From positions 1-43,499 of the forward strand of contig DASRJL010000078.1 in assembly GCA_035649495.1 (NCBI GenBank): 43,499 nucleotides of DNA. The letters are read 5' to 3'. The stretch comes from SG8-41 sp035649495 (GTDB taxonomy: Bacteria; Pseudomonadota; Gammaproteobacteria; Burkholderiales; SG8-41). Positions 7,390-15,135 of the stretch are shown piece by piece. The position numbers and the translations under genes are program-made. Position 1 is the first letter of the stretch; each line of letters begins with the position of its first letter. The notes beneath the pieces are model-generated. The model did not search any database, was not told the DNA's origin, and saw nothing but the letters and a program-made list of their open reading frames with translations.

Positions 7390-8358
7390 TCAATCGATAC
7401 TTGCCCCGCTCGACTTGATCACGCGCTCGTACTTGGCGTAGTCGGAACGCAACCGCTCGGCGAACTGCTCGGGCGTCATGTGCATGGGGTCCAGCGTCTG
7501 GCTGCTCAGGATCTTCGCAACCTCTGGGACCGAAATCGCCTTCTTCAATTCCGCGTTCAACCGATCCACGATCGGACGGGGGGTTGCCGCCGGAGCGAAC
7601 GCGCCGATCCAGGCGGTGAATTCGTAGCCCTTGACGCCGCCCTCGGCGAGCGTCGGTATGTCGGGAAACTGGCTTACCCGGTGGTTGGAAGTAACGCCCA
7701 GCGGGCGCAGTCGCTTCGACTGGATGTGCGGAATCACGGATCCGACGGTAGCCGCCATCGCCTGAGTCTCCCCGGACGCAATCGCGATTGCAGCCGGTCC
7801 GCCGCCCTTGTACGGCACGTGCACCATCTTCGTGTCGGTCATGACGTTGAGCAGCGCCATGGCCAGGTGCACGAAGCTGCCGCTTCCGGAGGACGCGTAG
7901 GTAATCTGGCCGGGCCGCGCCTTCGCCAGGGCGATGAACTCCTTCGTGGTCCTGGCCGGTAGCGCTGGATGCACCACGACCACGCCGACCTGCAGCGCGA
8001 GCGGCGTGATCCCGATGAAGTCCTTCAGGGTGTCGTAGGGCAGCTTCTTGTAGAGATGGGGATTGGCGACGTGCGTGGCCGACTGCACCATGATGACGTA
8101 GCCGTCGGGCGGCGCCTTGACGACCAGGTCCGAGCCTATCGTCCCCGAGGCCCCGCCGCGGTTCTCGATCACGAACTGCTGCCCCAGCTGTTCGCTCATC
8201 TTCTGGAAAACCACGCGCCCCACGATGTCGTTCGATCCGCCGGGAGGCCAGGGAATCATGACGCGGACTGGCTTGACGGGATAAGCCTGTGCCCCGGCGA
8301 CGGCCGGGACGAATACAGCGACCGCGGCCAGCAGCGCCGCGCGGCGGAAAAACTTCAT
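7390..8358 (-). CDS. Bug/TctC-family tripartite tricarboxylate transporter receptor (3 of 10)
   Basis: A 322-residue exported receptor, first in the reverse tandem. The start MKFFRRA at 8358 is chosen over an upstream in-frame ATG at 8418 because GAGGAGGG lies directly before it and because it begins a normal signal peptide ending at AGA before QAYPVKPVRV. Motifs WPPGGSNDIVGR, NRGGASGTIGSDL, PPDGYV, PYKGGGPAAI and FPDIPTLAEGGVKGYE are present. It is divergent from the CaiB-type CoA transferase at 8501, so the shared 142-bp gap could link uptake with CoA activation of the same compound; this is inferred from position. Its C-terminus is closely similar to that of the second receptor of the tandem. 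Confidence 0.93.
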   Translation of the reverse strand: MKFFRRAALLAAVAVFVPAVAGAQAYPVKPVRVMIPWPPGGSNDIVGRVVFQKMSEQLGQQFVIENRGGASGTIGSDLVVKAPPDGYVIMVQSATHVANPHLYKKLPYDTLKDFIGITPLALQVGVVVVHPALPARTTKEFIALAKARPGQITYASSGSGSFVHLAMALLNVMTDTKMVHVPYKGGGPAAIAIASGETQAMAATVGSVIPHIQSKRLRPLGVTSNHRVSQFPDIPTLAEGGVKGYEFTAWIGAFAPAATPRPIVDRLNAELKKAISVPEVAKILSSQTLDPMHMTPEQFAERLRSDYAKYERVIKSSGASID

Positions 8359-8500
8359 GCAACCCTCCTCGGGTTTTGATTGCGCCAGCCAGTATCGGTG
8401 AAAAACGTGCTCGGGCACAATCCCGGCGGGCTGTTAGAATTTCCCGTGACTCGGGACGCTACGCGCCTGGTTACATCCAAAACCGCTAGGGATATCAGAC

Positions 8501-9718
8501 ATGGCACTACCACTTGAAGGTGTTAAGGTCCTCGACTTCACCGCGATCATGGCGGGCCCCTACTGCACGCTGATGCTCGCGGACATGGGCGCCGACGTCG
8601 TCAAGATCGAGGCGTTCCCGGAAGGCGACGGTTCGCGCCGGTTCGATCCCAAGGTCAACGGCGAGAGCTACTGCTTCGCCGTGCTGAACCGCAACAAGAA
8701 GAGCGTCGGGCTCAACATGAAGGACGCGCGCGGCAAGGAGATTTTCCTCAAGCTGGCCCGCGACGCCGACATCATCATGGAGAACTACCGCCCCGGCGTA
8801 ACCCGCAAGCTCGGGATCGACTACGAATCCATCAAGGCGATCAATCCGGACATCATCTATTGCTCGGTGTCGGGATTCGGCCAGACCGGGCCGTACAGCC
8901 AGAAAGGCGGCTTCGACATCATCGCGCAGGGCATGAGCGGGATCATGACCATGACCGGGGAGCCCGGCGGCCGTCCCGCCAAGGTCGGCATAGCGATGAA
9001 CGACATCGCCGCAGGCTCCACGGCGCTCTACTCGATACTCGCGGCTTACATCAAGCGGCTGAAAACCGGCGAAGGCGCCTATCTCGACACCTCTCTCATG
9101 GAGGCGGGCCTCGCGTGGACGTATTGGGAATTCGGCGCCTTCTTCGGCAACGGGGAGATACCGGTTGCCACGGGCACCCGGCATCGCCGTTCGACGCCGT
9201 ACCAGGCGTACCGTACGCAGGATGCCTACGTCACCGTCGGCGCGAACAACGAGAAGCTGTGGACGGCCTTTTGCAGGGAGGTGCTCGAGCGCCCGCAGAT
9301 GATGGAAGACCCGCGCTTCAAGACGCTGGCGGCACGGCTGAAAAACATAGACGACCTGCAGGCCGAGATCGAGCAGGTATTCGCAAAGCAGCCGACCGGG
9401 CACTGGGTGAAGAAGCTCGACGCAGCCGGCGTCCCCGGCGGCCCGGTGTTCACCTACGACCAGGCGCTCGGGAACGAGCACTCGCAGGCGCGCAGGATGG
9501 TGCAGGAGATCGACCATCCGAAGATCGGGCGCATGAAGATACTCGGCAACCCGGTCAAGTCCACGACGGAGATCTCGCGCTCACGCACCCCGGCGCCGTG
9601 GCTGGGCCAGCATTCCGGCGAGGTATTGAAGGCGCTCGGCTACCCGGACGGAGAGATCGCGAAGCTGTTCTCCGAGGCAGTCGTCTACGATCGCTACCGC
9701 GAAAAGACGACGGCGTGA
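8501..9718 (+). CDS. CaiB/BaiF (family III) CoA transferase
   Basis: This 405-residue enzyme belongs to the family III CoA transferases (formyl-CoA transferase, CaiB, BaiF and mesaconyl-type relatives), which move CoA from one acid to another through aspartyl-anhydride chemistry. Visible signatures are LEGVKVLDFTAIMAGPYCTLMLADMGADVVKIE at the N-terminus, shown here only as its start LEGVKVLDF, then GDGSR, NRNKKS, VSGFGQTGP, and the probable catalytic D168 in GIAMNDIAAGS, matching D169 of formyl-CoA transferase. The interlocked-ring dimer is expected for the family. It is divergent from the three-receptor tandem, so it may activate an acid taken up by one of them. Its stop codon opens a GTGAC word array. 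The actual acid pair cannot be read from the sequence. Confidence 0.93.
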   Translation: MALPLEGVKVLDFTAIMAGPYCTLMLADMGADVVKIEAFPEGDGSRRFDPKVNGESYCFAVLNRNKKSVGLNMKDARGKEIFLKLARDADIIMENYRPGVTRKLGIDYESIKAINPDIIYCSVSGFGQTGPYSQKGGFDIIAQGMSGIMTMTGEPGGRPAKVGIAMNDIAAGSTALYSILAAYIKRLKTGEGAYLDTSLMEAGLAWTYWEFGAFFGNGEIPVATGTRHRRSTPYQAYRTQDAYVTVGANNEKLWTAFCREVLERPQMMEDPRFKTLAARLKNIDDLQAEIEQVFAKQPTGHWVKKLDAAGVPGGPVFTYDQALGNEHSQARRMVQEIDHPKIGRMKILGNPVKSTTEISRSRTPAPWLGQHSGEVLKALGYPDGEIAKLFSEAVVYDRYREKTTA

Positions 9719-9793
9719 CAGGTGACACGTGACACGTTTTCCAGCGTCACATGAACGGTTCTCACGGGTCACGAGTCACGGGTCACGAGTCAC
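9716..9793. repeat. Stop-anchored word array, GTGACAC / GTCACGAGTCACGG
   Basis: Beginning at the TGA of the CoA transferase are three GTGAC words, then after a 30-base spacer a direct tandem GGGTCACGAGTCAC x2. GTGAC and GTCAC words are complementary, so hairpins can form. The array ends 13 bases before the start of the amidotransferase and takes the place where a ribosome-binding site would lie. Confidence 0.8.
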
Positions 9794-9805
9794 TCCTTAG
9801 CGACA

Positions 9806-10729
9806 ATGTGCAGAGCACTTGCGTATCTGGGACAGCCCGTCCTGCTGGACAACCTGCTCTACCAACCCGACAGCGCGCTGGTGCGGCAGGCCTACATGCC
9901 CAAGATGCTGCACATGCTGAACCTCGCGGGTTTCGGCCTGAAGGCGTGGGACCGGACTTCGAGCGAGCCGGCCAAGCCGTACAGCTACGCCTCGACCTCA
10001 CTACCGGTGTTCGACCGCAACCTGAAGGCGCTGGCGGAGAAAATTCATCCCAGCTGCGTGCTCGCCCACGTGCGCGGCGTGACCTATTCGACCGAGGTCG
10101 AGATTTCGCTGCAGAACGTGCACCCGTTCCAGTTTCCCGGCTTCGCCCTCTCGCTCGCCCACAACGGCGATCTCGCGCGCTTCGCGGAGATGAAGCCGCT
10201 CCTCTCGGAGCACATCCGGCCTGAAGTCGCGGATTCGATACGCGGCACCACCGACAGCGAGTGGATCTACGCGCTGATCCTGTCCCGGCTCGCGGCACCG
10301 CGCGGGCCGTGCACGGCCGATGATCTGATACGCGCGGTGGACGAGGCGCTCGCGACGATACGCCGGGTCCGGGAGCGCCTGGGGATTGCGACCTCCTCCT
10401 CGGTCAACCTGTTCCTGGCGACGGGAGACCAGCTCGCGGCAGTGCGCTACTGCTTCGACTTCGGCTGCTACCGGACCGAAGACCCGGCGCAGGTGCACGA
10501 GGCGAATATCGCTTTTCTGAGCCTGTGGTACACCTCCGGCCGCGAATACGGGCATCACGACGGCGAATGGAAGATGGTCGGCGGCGCCGACGCCGCCAAC
10601 TCGATCATGATCGCTTCGGAGCCGCTTACCCGCGACACCACGACGTGGCTCGAGGTGCCGGAGTATTCGATGATCTACGCCGACACCCGGGGTGGGCGGC
10701 CGACGGTGGAGGTGCACTATCTGGAGTGA
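9806..10729 (+). CDS. Class II glutamine amidotransferase (YafJ/EgtC/DUG3-like)
   Basis: A 307-residue N-terminal-nucleophile hydrolase. Cys2 becomes the N-terminal nucleophile after Met removal (MCRALAYLG). Further class II glutaminase landmarks are HVRG (88-91), the LAHNGDL loop (118-123) and a TTDSEW segment that in this family contacts glutamine. No partner acceptor domain is fused, so it is a stand-alone glutaminase-like or gamma-glutamyl-peptide hydrolase of the YafJ/DUG3/EgtC type. Its acceptor or true substrate is unknown. No clear ribosome-binding site precedes the ATG because the repeat array runs almost up to it. The stop codon again opens a repeat array. The following DUF805 gene is 45 bp downstream on the same strand. 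Confidence 0.88.
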   Translation: MCRALAYLGQPVLLDNLLYQPDSALVRQAYMPKMLHMLNLAGFGLKAWDRTSSEPAKPYSYASTSLPVFDRNLKALAEKIHPSCVLAHVRGVTYSTEVEISLQNVHPFQFPGFALSLAHNGDLARFAEMKPLLSEHIRPEVADSIRGTTDSEWIYALILSRLAAPRGPCTADDLIRAVDEALATIRRVRERLGIATSSSVNLFLATGDQLAAVRYCFDFGCYRTEDPAQVHEANIAFLSLWYTSGREYGHHDGEWKMVGGADAANSIMIASEPLTRDTTTWLEVPEYSMIYADTRGGRPTVEVHYLE

Positions 10730-10754
10730 CGCGTGACGACTGACGACTGAACGA
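10726..10754 (+). repeat. Short stop-anchored word array, TGACG repeats
   Basis: The stop codon of the amidotransferase begins a run of TGACG-type words (TGACG, GTGACGAC, TGACGAC, TGAACGAC). It is the smallest of the word arrays. It ends just before the AGGGAGG ribosome-binding site of the DUF805 gene. Confidence 0.6.
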
Positions 10755-10774
10755 CCAACCAGAGGGAGGATCAC

Positions 10775-11140
10775 ATGGGCTGGGACTGGTACATGCAGGT
10801 GCTGAAGAAGTACGCGGTCTTTTCGGGCAGGGCGCGGCGCAAGGAGTACTGGTTTTTCATTTTGTGGTACGTGATCATCAGCATCGGGCTCGCCATCATC
10901 GACTCCGTTGCGGGATTGCATATAGGCAAAGCGGGAGTGCTGCAAACCTTGTACGCGCTGGCACTGTTGATCCCCAGCCTGGCAGTAGCGGTCAGACGGC
11001 TGCACGACACCGGTCGGACCGGCTGGTGGCTGCTCATCGGATTGATTCCGCTGATCGGCGCTATCGTCCTCCTGGTATTCATGTTTACCGATAGCCAGCC
11101 GGGCGAGAACGAATACGGTCCCTCTCCCAAAGCGGCCTGA
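10775..11140 (+). CDS. DUF805 family inner-membrane protein (YhaH/YhaI-like)
   Basis: A 121-residue integral membrane protein of the DUF805 family. It opens with the family feature GWDWYMQVLKKYAVFSGRA followed by RRKEYW, then three or four hydrophobic segments at about 26-44, 55-70 and 80-104, with the conserved cytoplasmic loop RRLHDTGRTGWW between the last two. It ends in a polar tail GENEYGPSPKAA, also typical (xxGxNxYGxxP). The molecular role of DUF805 is unknown. AGGGAGG precedes ATG 10775 by about six bases. It stands between the amidotransferase and a small DUF3565 gene and may be co-transcribed with either, without any evident pathway link. Confidence 0.88.
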   Translation: MGWDWYMQVLKKYAVFSGRARRKEYWFFILWYVIISIGLAIIDSVAGLHIGKAGVLQTLYALALLIPSLAVAVRRLHDTGRTGWWLLIGLIPLIGAIVLLVFMFTDSQPGENEYGPSPKAA

Positions 11141-11168
11141 GGAATAGTCCGACTCGTGACGAGCGCTC

Positions 11169-11378
11169 ATGGACCAGGCGATCACCGGGTTTCACCCGGA
11201 TGACGAGCAGCACTGGGTCGCCGAGCTCGAATGCGGTCACGATCAGCACGTGCGGCACAACCCGCCGTGGATCAATCGCCCGTGGGTAACGACACCGGAC
11301 GGGCGGGCGCAGATGCTGGGGCAGCGCCTGCCGTGCACGAAGTGCGATGCCGGCGCGCCGCCGGACCGCGTCGCCTGA
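11169..11378 (+). CDS. DUF3565 small protein
   Basis: A 69-residue protein matching the short DUF3565 family. Typical elements are a beginning around ITGFHPDDEQHWVAELECGH, the motif QHVRHNPPWINRPWV, then GQRLPCTKCDAG. The CGH ... H ... CTKC spacing suggests a small metal-binding (zinc-ribbon-like) fold, but this is inference. No function is known. It begins 28 bp after the DUF805 gene on the same strand and converges with the twin cyclic-nucleotide-domain gene, separated by an inverted word repeat. Confidence 0.8.
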   Translation: MDQAITGFHPDDEQHWVAELECGHDQHVRHNPPWINRPWVTTPDGRAQMLGQRLPCTKCDAGAPPDRVA

Positions 11379-11398
11379 GGACTGGTCGACACCGAATT

Positions 11399-11471
11399 GA
11401 ACAGGAGGAAACACAGATAACAGAGAGGATCAGGTTCTTGAACCCTCTGTTGCCTCCGTTATCTCCTGTTC
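11399..11471. repeat. Inverted word repeat between convergent genes (AACAGGAG / CTCCTGTT)
   Basis: The left half carries GAACAGGAG, GATAAC and AACAGAG words. The right half carries CCTCTGTT, GTTATC and CTCCTGTTC, their complements in reverse order. The whole gap between the convergent DUF3565 and cyclic-nucleotide-domain genes can fold into a long imperfect hairpin, a plausible two-way terminator. Confidence 0.7.
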
Positions 11472-11478
11472 GAGAATT

Positions 11479-12525
11479 TCAGGCTGCGCGACAGTCCTGC
11501 GCACCGAGCGCCCGCTGCAGCTCTTCCACTTCGGCCGACTTTGCCCGGGCGTCCCGGATACGCGCCTGGCTGATGAGGCGCACCAGGTGATTGTTGGTCC
11601 GGGCGAGCGCCTGCAGGAGCTCCTGGTTGACGGCATCCCGGAACCGGCTTGAAAGGCGGTCGTCTCCCGCATACAGCCGGTCGAAAGCGGCCCGGTCGAA
11701 CTCCAGCAGCGTCGAATTTTCCCGGGCCACCGCGCCCATGCTGTGCGGCTGGCTCTCTATCAGCGCCAGCAGACCGCACAGCCGTCCGGGCCCGAGGATG
11801 CCGACGCGGCGGTGGCGTCCGCCGTGCGCGTTGGCGATCTCGACAGCCCCGCGCACTACGACGTACCACGCCGTGCTGGGCGCTCCCTGTTCGAAGACCA
11901 GCTCGCCCCGCCGCGGCTCGACCACAGCGGCCAGCCGGGCGAATTCGTCTATCTCCAATGGAGCGAACCGGCGGAACAACGGCAGCGCCGCCAGGAAAGC
12001 GCGCCAGTCGAACGACACGGCGCCGCGGTGTGCGGCGCCGCCCTCCCGCCTCGCCATCGGGGGCGCAACCTGCCCGAGCGCGTCGCTCGCCATCACGCGT
12101 GTGTTCAACTCCCGCAGCCGCGCGCACAGCGTCCTGGCAATGCGGCTCTGGATCTGGAAGGCCGCATGATTGCGCTGCGCGAGCAGCATGCGGAAATTGT
12201 CCCGCTCCACCGAGTAGCCCGTTACGGCCGAGCGCGCGGTGACGGTGGCGGAGCGCGTCGCGCTTTCGATGAGCGCCATCTCGCCCAGCACACTCCCCGG
12301 TCCGAGCGAGGTCACCGGGTGCTCCCCGCCTCCCGGCAGCGCCGCGACGACCTCGGCCGAGCCGGATTCCAGGATGTACGCGCTGTCCGCCGCGTGCCCC
12401 TGCCGCACCAGGCACTCCCCGGCCGCAAACGTCACCGGCCGGAATATGCCGAGAAAGGTATCGAGATCTTTCGAGTCGATTCCTGAAAAAAGCGGAACGG
12501 TCCTGATGAAATCGCCCGTGGACAT
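11479..12525 (-). CDS. Twin cyclic-nucleotide-binding-domain protein without DNA-binding domain
   Basis: A 348-residue soluble protein with two Crp-like cyclic-nucleotide-binding beta-barrels, about residues 10-130 and 180-300, joined by a helical linker. It ends in a long helix (about 305-340) rich in Ala, Glu and Arg. The first domain keeps the phosphate-binding cassette form LGEMALIESATRSATV with the Glu and Arg expected to hold the nucleotide. In the second the same place reads CGLLALIESQPHSMGAV and lacks both, so it probably does not bind cAMP or cGMP in the classical way. No helix-turn-helix follows, so it is not a standard Crp/Fnr regulator; it may act by protein contacts. It follows the Lys/Glu-rich exported protein gene on the same strand with a hairpin between them. 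Confidence 0.85.
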   Translation of the reverse strand: MSTGDFIRTVPLFSGIDSKDLDTFLGIFRPVTFAAGECLVRQGHAADSAYILESGSAEVVAALPGGGEHPVTSLGPGSVLGEMALIESATRSATVTARSAVTGYSVERDNFRMLLAQRNHAAFQIQSRIARTLCARLRELNTRVMASDALGQVAPPMARREGGAAHRGAVSFDWRAFLAALPLFRRFAPLEIDEFARLAAVVEPRRGELVFEQGAPSTAWYVVVRGAVEIANAHGGRHRRVGILGPGRLCGLLALIESQPHSMGAVARENSTLLEFDRAAFDRLYAGDDRLSSRFRDAVNQELLQALARTNNHLVRLISQARIRDARAKSAEVEELQRALGAQDCRAA

Positions 12526-12587
12526 GCACCCGCGCGGCCGTGCATCAGCTGCCGACCGCCCCTTCTCCTATGAGCCGCATCAATTTG

Positions 12588-12629
12588 CACCATCCTTCCC
12601 GCGAGCGGAATCGTTGCGAAAGGAGGGTG
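12588..12629 (-). terminator. Hairpin between Lys/Glu-rich protein gene and twin-CNB gene
   Basis: CACCATCCTT at 12588-12597 pairs with AAGGAGGGTG at 12620-12629 with one mismatch in ten, across a 22-base loop. It stands just after the stop of the reverse gene at 12638. No T-run follows, so it is only a candidate terminator or mRNA-end hairpin. Confidence 0.4.
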
Positions 12630-12637
12630 TCGCGGCA

Positions 12638-13252
12638 CTAATTGATCTTCTTCTCGGCTTCCTTCGTCTCGACTTCCTTCTTCTCGACTTCCTTCTTCTC
12701 GGCTTCCTTCTTCTCGGCTTCCTTCTCCGCTTCCTCGATATCCGCGGTATCGATGTAGAGCCGCTCGACCGTGCAGGTATTCTTGCCGCGCGTCACGGTC
12801 AGGCTGCCGTTGATCTTGCCGTGCATCCCGCAGTAGCGCATGCGATCGATGTCCCGGAAGATGAAGTGGAAGCGGCTCTTGTCCTGGTCGATCAGGAACG
12901 CTCCGGTCTCCTCCATCAGGGTGACCACGGTGTGGTTCCCGGTGTCTTCCCACTTGCTGTACGAGTCTCCGCGCTTCACGTCCATGGAGCAGGTGCGCGG
13001 CTTGGTCTTCCCGTAATACGCAAAATTCTGGATCTTGCCGCCGACCGCCTCGATCGCGATCCGTGCCTGCCGGTCCTCGGTGCCGACCATGCAGTCTATG
13101 CGCTCGCGCTTCCCGGGCGGTCCCTTCTTTGCTTCGCCCTTCTTCGCTTCCGCCTTTTTCTCCGCTGCGAAGGCCAGCACCGAGCCCGCGGCCAGCGAAA
13201 CGGCGATGCAAGCGACCAGCACAAGCTTGTTTACAATACGCGTTTCACTCAT
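12638..13252 (-). CDS. Exported protein with Lys/Glu-rich repeats, function unknown
   Basis: A 204-residue protein that I cannot assign to a characterised family. Residues 1-29 look like a signal peptide (hydrophobic LVLVACIAVSLAAGSVLAFA). A charged linker with AEKKAEAKKGEAKKG follows, then a globular part of about 110 residues with cysteines at CMVG, RTCSM, RYCGM and NTCTV, which could form two disulfides. The C-terminus (about 173-203) is a tandem repeat of a five-residue unit of the type E-[AV]-E-K-K, encoded by 15-bp DNA repeats at about 12645-12725, and probably forms a charged single helix. The gene starts nine bases after the stop of the upstream Bug gene, so the two should be co-transcribed. 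Repeat number is likely variable between strains. Confidence 0.75.
   Translation of the reverse strand: MSETRIVNKLVLVACIAVSLAAGSVLAFAAEKKAEAKKGEAKKGPPGKRERIDCMVGTEDRQARIAIEAVGGKIQNFAYYGKTKPRTCSMDVKRGDSYSKWEDTGNHTVVTLMEETGAFLIDQDKSRFHFIFRDIDRMRYCGMHGKINGSLTVTRGKNTCTVERLYIDTADIEEAEKEAEKKEAEKKEVEKKEVETKEAEKKIN
12645..12728 (-). repeat. 15-bp coding minisatellite (Glu-Ala/Val-Glu-Lys-Lys)
   Basis: The 3' end of the exported-protein gene contains five or six imperfect copies of a 15-bp unit read on the plus strand as CTTCCTTCTTCTCGG or CTTCCTTCTTCTCGA. Each encodes five residues, so changes in copy number keep the frame. Confidence 0.75.
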
Positions 13253-13260
13253 CGCTCATC

Positions 13261-14259
13261 TCAGTTGGCCACGATCCCCGCGTCCTTGATCACCTTCGCC
13301 CATTTCTCGAACTCGGATTTCATGTAGGCGCCGAACGCTTCCGGCGTGCTCGTCCGCACTTCCATTCCGGAATTGAACAGGATCTGCTTCACGTCCGGCG
13401 CATGCAGCGCCTTGACTATCTCCGCGTGGAGGCGCTCGACGACAGGGCGCGGCGTCTTCATGACGGTCACGATACCGTACCAGTTGTCCGCCTCGAATCC
13501 GGGAAGGCCCGACTCCGCCACGGTCGGCAGATCGGGGAGAACGGTCGAGCGCTTTGCCGTCGTCACCGCGAGGCCCCGGATCTTGCCGGCCTTGACCTGC
13601 GGCACCGCGGTCGGCGCCGACGAAAAGATGAGCTGGATCTGCCCCGCGAGAAGATCGACCATCGCCGGCGCGCCGCCCTTGTAGGGAACGTGCACCATCT
13701 TCACGCCCGCCATGGTGGAGAACAGCTCCGCGGCCAGGTGCCCGGCGTTGCCCGCGCCCGATGAGCCGTATATGACCTTGCCCGGCTGCGCCGTGGCGAA
13801 CGCGATCAGCTCCTTCACGGTCTTCGCCGGCACGGATGGGTGCACGACCAGCACGTTGCTCTGCGAGGTGGCCCACGTAACCGGCGCGAAATCGCGCAGC
13901 GGATGGTAGGTGAGCCCCTTGTACAGGTTGGTATTCACCGCGAGCCCCCCGACCGAGGCGACCAGAAGCGTGTATCCGTCGGGTGCCGACTTGGCGACGA
14001 TTTCGGAAGCGACGCTGCCGGCCGCCCCCGCCCGATTATCGACGATGACCTGCTGGCCGAACACCGCGGAGAGCTTGGGAGAAATCGCGCGCGCCGTGAT
14101 GTCGAGGCCGCCTCCTGGCGAGTTCGCCGCGATGAAGCGGATCGGCCGGGTGGGGAAGTTCGCCTCCTGCGCCGTGCTTGCCGGAGACGCAATCATCCCC
14201 GCGACGATCGCAACGAGCTGGAGCAACTCCCGCGACGGGAATCCGGCGCATGCGGACAT
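13261..14259 (-). CDS. Bug/TctC-family tripartite tricarboxylate transporter receptor (4 of 10)
   Basis: A 332-residue exported receptor. The N-terminal hydrophobic stretch LLQLVAIVAGMIASPASTAQ is a signal peptide preceded by an unusually long polar start. Motifs ANSPGGGLDITAR, NRAGAAGSVASEI, APDGYT, PYKGGAPAM and LPDLPTVAESGLPGFE follow. AGAGGAAACC stands about nine bases before ATG 14259. The GGGLD wording in the first loop differs from the GGSND of the tandem receptors, which puts it in a different sub-branch with probably a different ligand. It is followed after nine bases by the Lys/Glu-rich exported protein, an uncommon partner for this family. A decayed C-terminus of a related receptor lies just beyond its start on the other strand. 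Confidence 0.93.
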   Translation of the reverse strand: MSACAGFPSRELLQLVAIVAGMIASPASTAQEANFPTRPIRFIAANSPGGGLDITARAISPKLSAVFGQQVIVDNRAGAAGSVASEIVAKSAPDGYTLLVASVGGLAVNTNLYKGLTYHPLRDFAPVTWATSQSNVLVVHPSVPAKTVKELIAFATAQPGKVIYGSSGAGNAGHLAAELFSTMAGVKMVHVPYKGGAPAMVDLLAGQIQLIFSSAPTAVPQVKAGKIRGLAVTTAKRSTVLPDLPTVAESGLPGFEADNWYGIVTVMKTPRPVVERLHAEIVKALHAPDVKQILFNSGMEVRTSTPEAFGAYMKSEFEKWAKVIKDAGIVAN

Positions 14260-14580
14260 CCGAATGGTTTCCTCTCGAACGTACGGTTACTATTCAGTCT
14301 TGGATCTTAGTGCCCTGGACACTAGCGCGGCGCATTTATTCGCGTCGCTGCAGAATAACAGATTTTCGCGATCGAATCGGAGGGAGGGAATGGCGATCAG
14401 TGCCGCGACACCCGGGTTTCGAAACGATTCCGTCCAAGTCGGAGCTGAAAAAGTGGGGCGAGGTGGTGAAGATAGCGGGCATCAGGCCTGAATGAGGCGG
14501 GCGCGCCGCACGACCTTCGGCCTATAGGCAGGCCGGGACCGGCGCCGCACAATACGTGGCACAAACATGGAGGACGAACC
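14260..14580. other. Gene-poor gap holding a Bug gene remnant and a 6-bp palindrome
   Basis: This 321-bp divergent gap has no intact gene. It holds the Bug C-terminal remnant at 14427-14495 and an inverted repeat TTATTC-N11-GAATAA at 14336-14358 that might be an operator. Otherwise I see only presumptive promoters for the flanking divergent genes. Confidence 0.5.
14427..14495 (+). pseudogene. Remnant C-terminus of a Bug/TctC receptor gene
   Basis: The reading frame ending at TGA 14493-14495 encodes SKSELKKWGEVVKIAGIRPE, which lines up with the C-terminus of the receptor at 13261-14259 (MKSEFEKWAKVIKDAGIVAN) and with the family's standard ending. Upstream of residue P (14430) the match fades within a few codons and there is no room for the remaining 300 residues. 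It is read as the leftover tail of a deleted receptor gene that lay on the plus strand before the cupin gene at 14581. Confidence 0.65.
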
Positions 14581-15135
14581 ATGTTCCGGAAGGAGCGTTT
14601 CATCGAGGACTGCCGGGCGGCGCTCAGGGAGCGTGAAGCGCGCGCCGCGATCCAGGAGCTGGTTACGCGGGCCGTCAGCGATTCCGGTGAGATCGTGCGC
14701 GAGCTCGGCGAGCCGACGATCTCGGGCGTCAATGTCCTGCACAAGGCAGATGACCTGACGATACTCAACCTGTGCTGGGGACCCGGCATGTTCATCAGGC
14801 CCCACGACCATCGCATGTGGGCCGTGATCGGCATCTACGGCGGACGGGAGAACAACGTTTTCTACCGCCGGGGCGAGCACGGGCTGACGCAGCACGGCGC
14901 GCGGGAGCTGAACGCGAAGGACGTGGCGCCTCTTGGCGTCTCCATCATTCATGCCGTGACCAATCCGCTGGCGCAGATCACGGGCGCGATACACGTGTAC
15001 GGCGGCGATTTCTTCGGTACGCCGCGCAGCGAGTGGGATCCGCACACTCTCCGGGAGCAGCCCTACGACGTCGCGCACACGATGCGGGCATTCGAGGAAG
15101 CGAACGTACAGCTCACCAAACTGCGTCCCAGATAA
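14581..15135 (+). CDS. Cysteine-dioxygenase-like cupin (predicted metal-dependent enzyme)
   Basis: A 184-residue cupin of the cysteine dioxygenase superfamily. The metal-binding first cupin motif is RPHDHRMWAVIGIYGG, with the H-x-H pair in HDH, and a second histidine appears in VSIIHAVTNP, the usual H-x(2-3)-N form. The set fits a mononuclear Fe(II) thiol dioxygenase of the type that oxidises cysteine or 3-mercapto acids to sulfinates, although the substrate Arg/Tyr set cannot be judged here. GGAGGA precedes ATG 14581. It lies just upstream of the UGA-containing thioredoxin-like gene on the same strand, 220 bp apart, so a thiol-related link is possible but unproven. Its stop codon is inside the first unit of a 14-bp repeat array. 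Confidence 0.8.
   Translation: MFRKERFIEDCRAALREREARAAIQELVTRAVSDSGEIVRELGEPTISGVNVLHKADDLTILNLCWGPGMFIRPHDHRMWAVIGIYGGRENNVFYRRGEHGLTQHGARELNAKDVAPLGVSIIHAVTNPLAQITGAIHVYGGDFFGTPRSEWDPHTLREQPYDVAHTMRAFEEANVQLTKLRPR

Noticed and set aside
14336..14358. TTATTC-N11-GAATAA inverted repeat as an operator
   Set aside because: Only six-base arms, no regulator gene beside it, and the gap contains decayed coding DNA; kept only as a remark.
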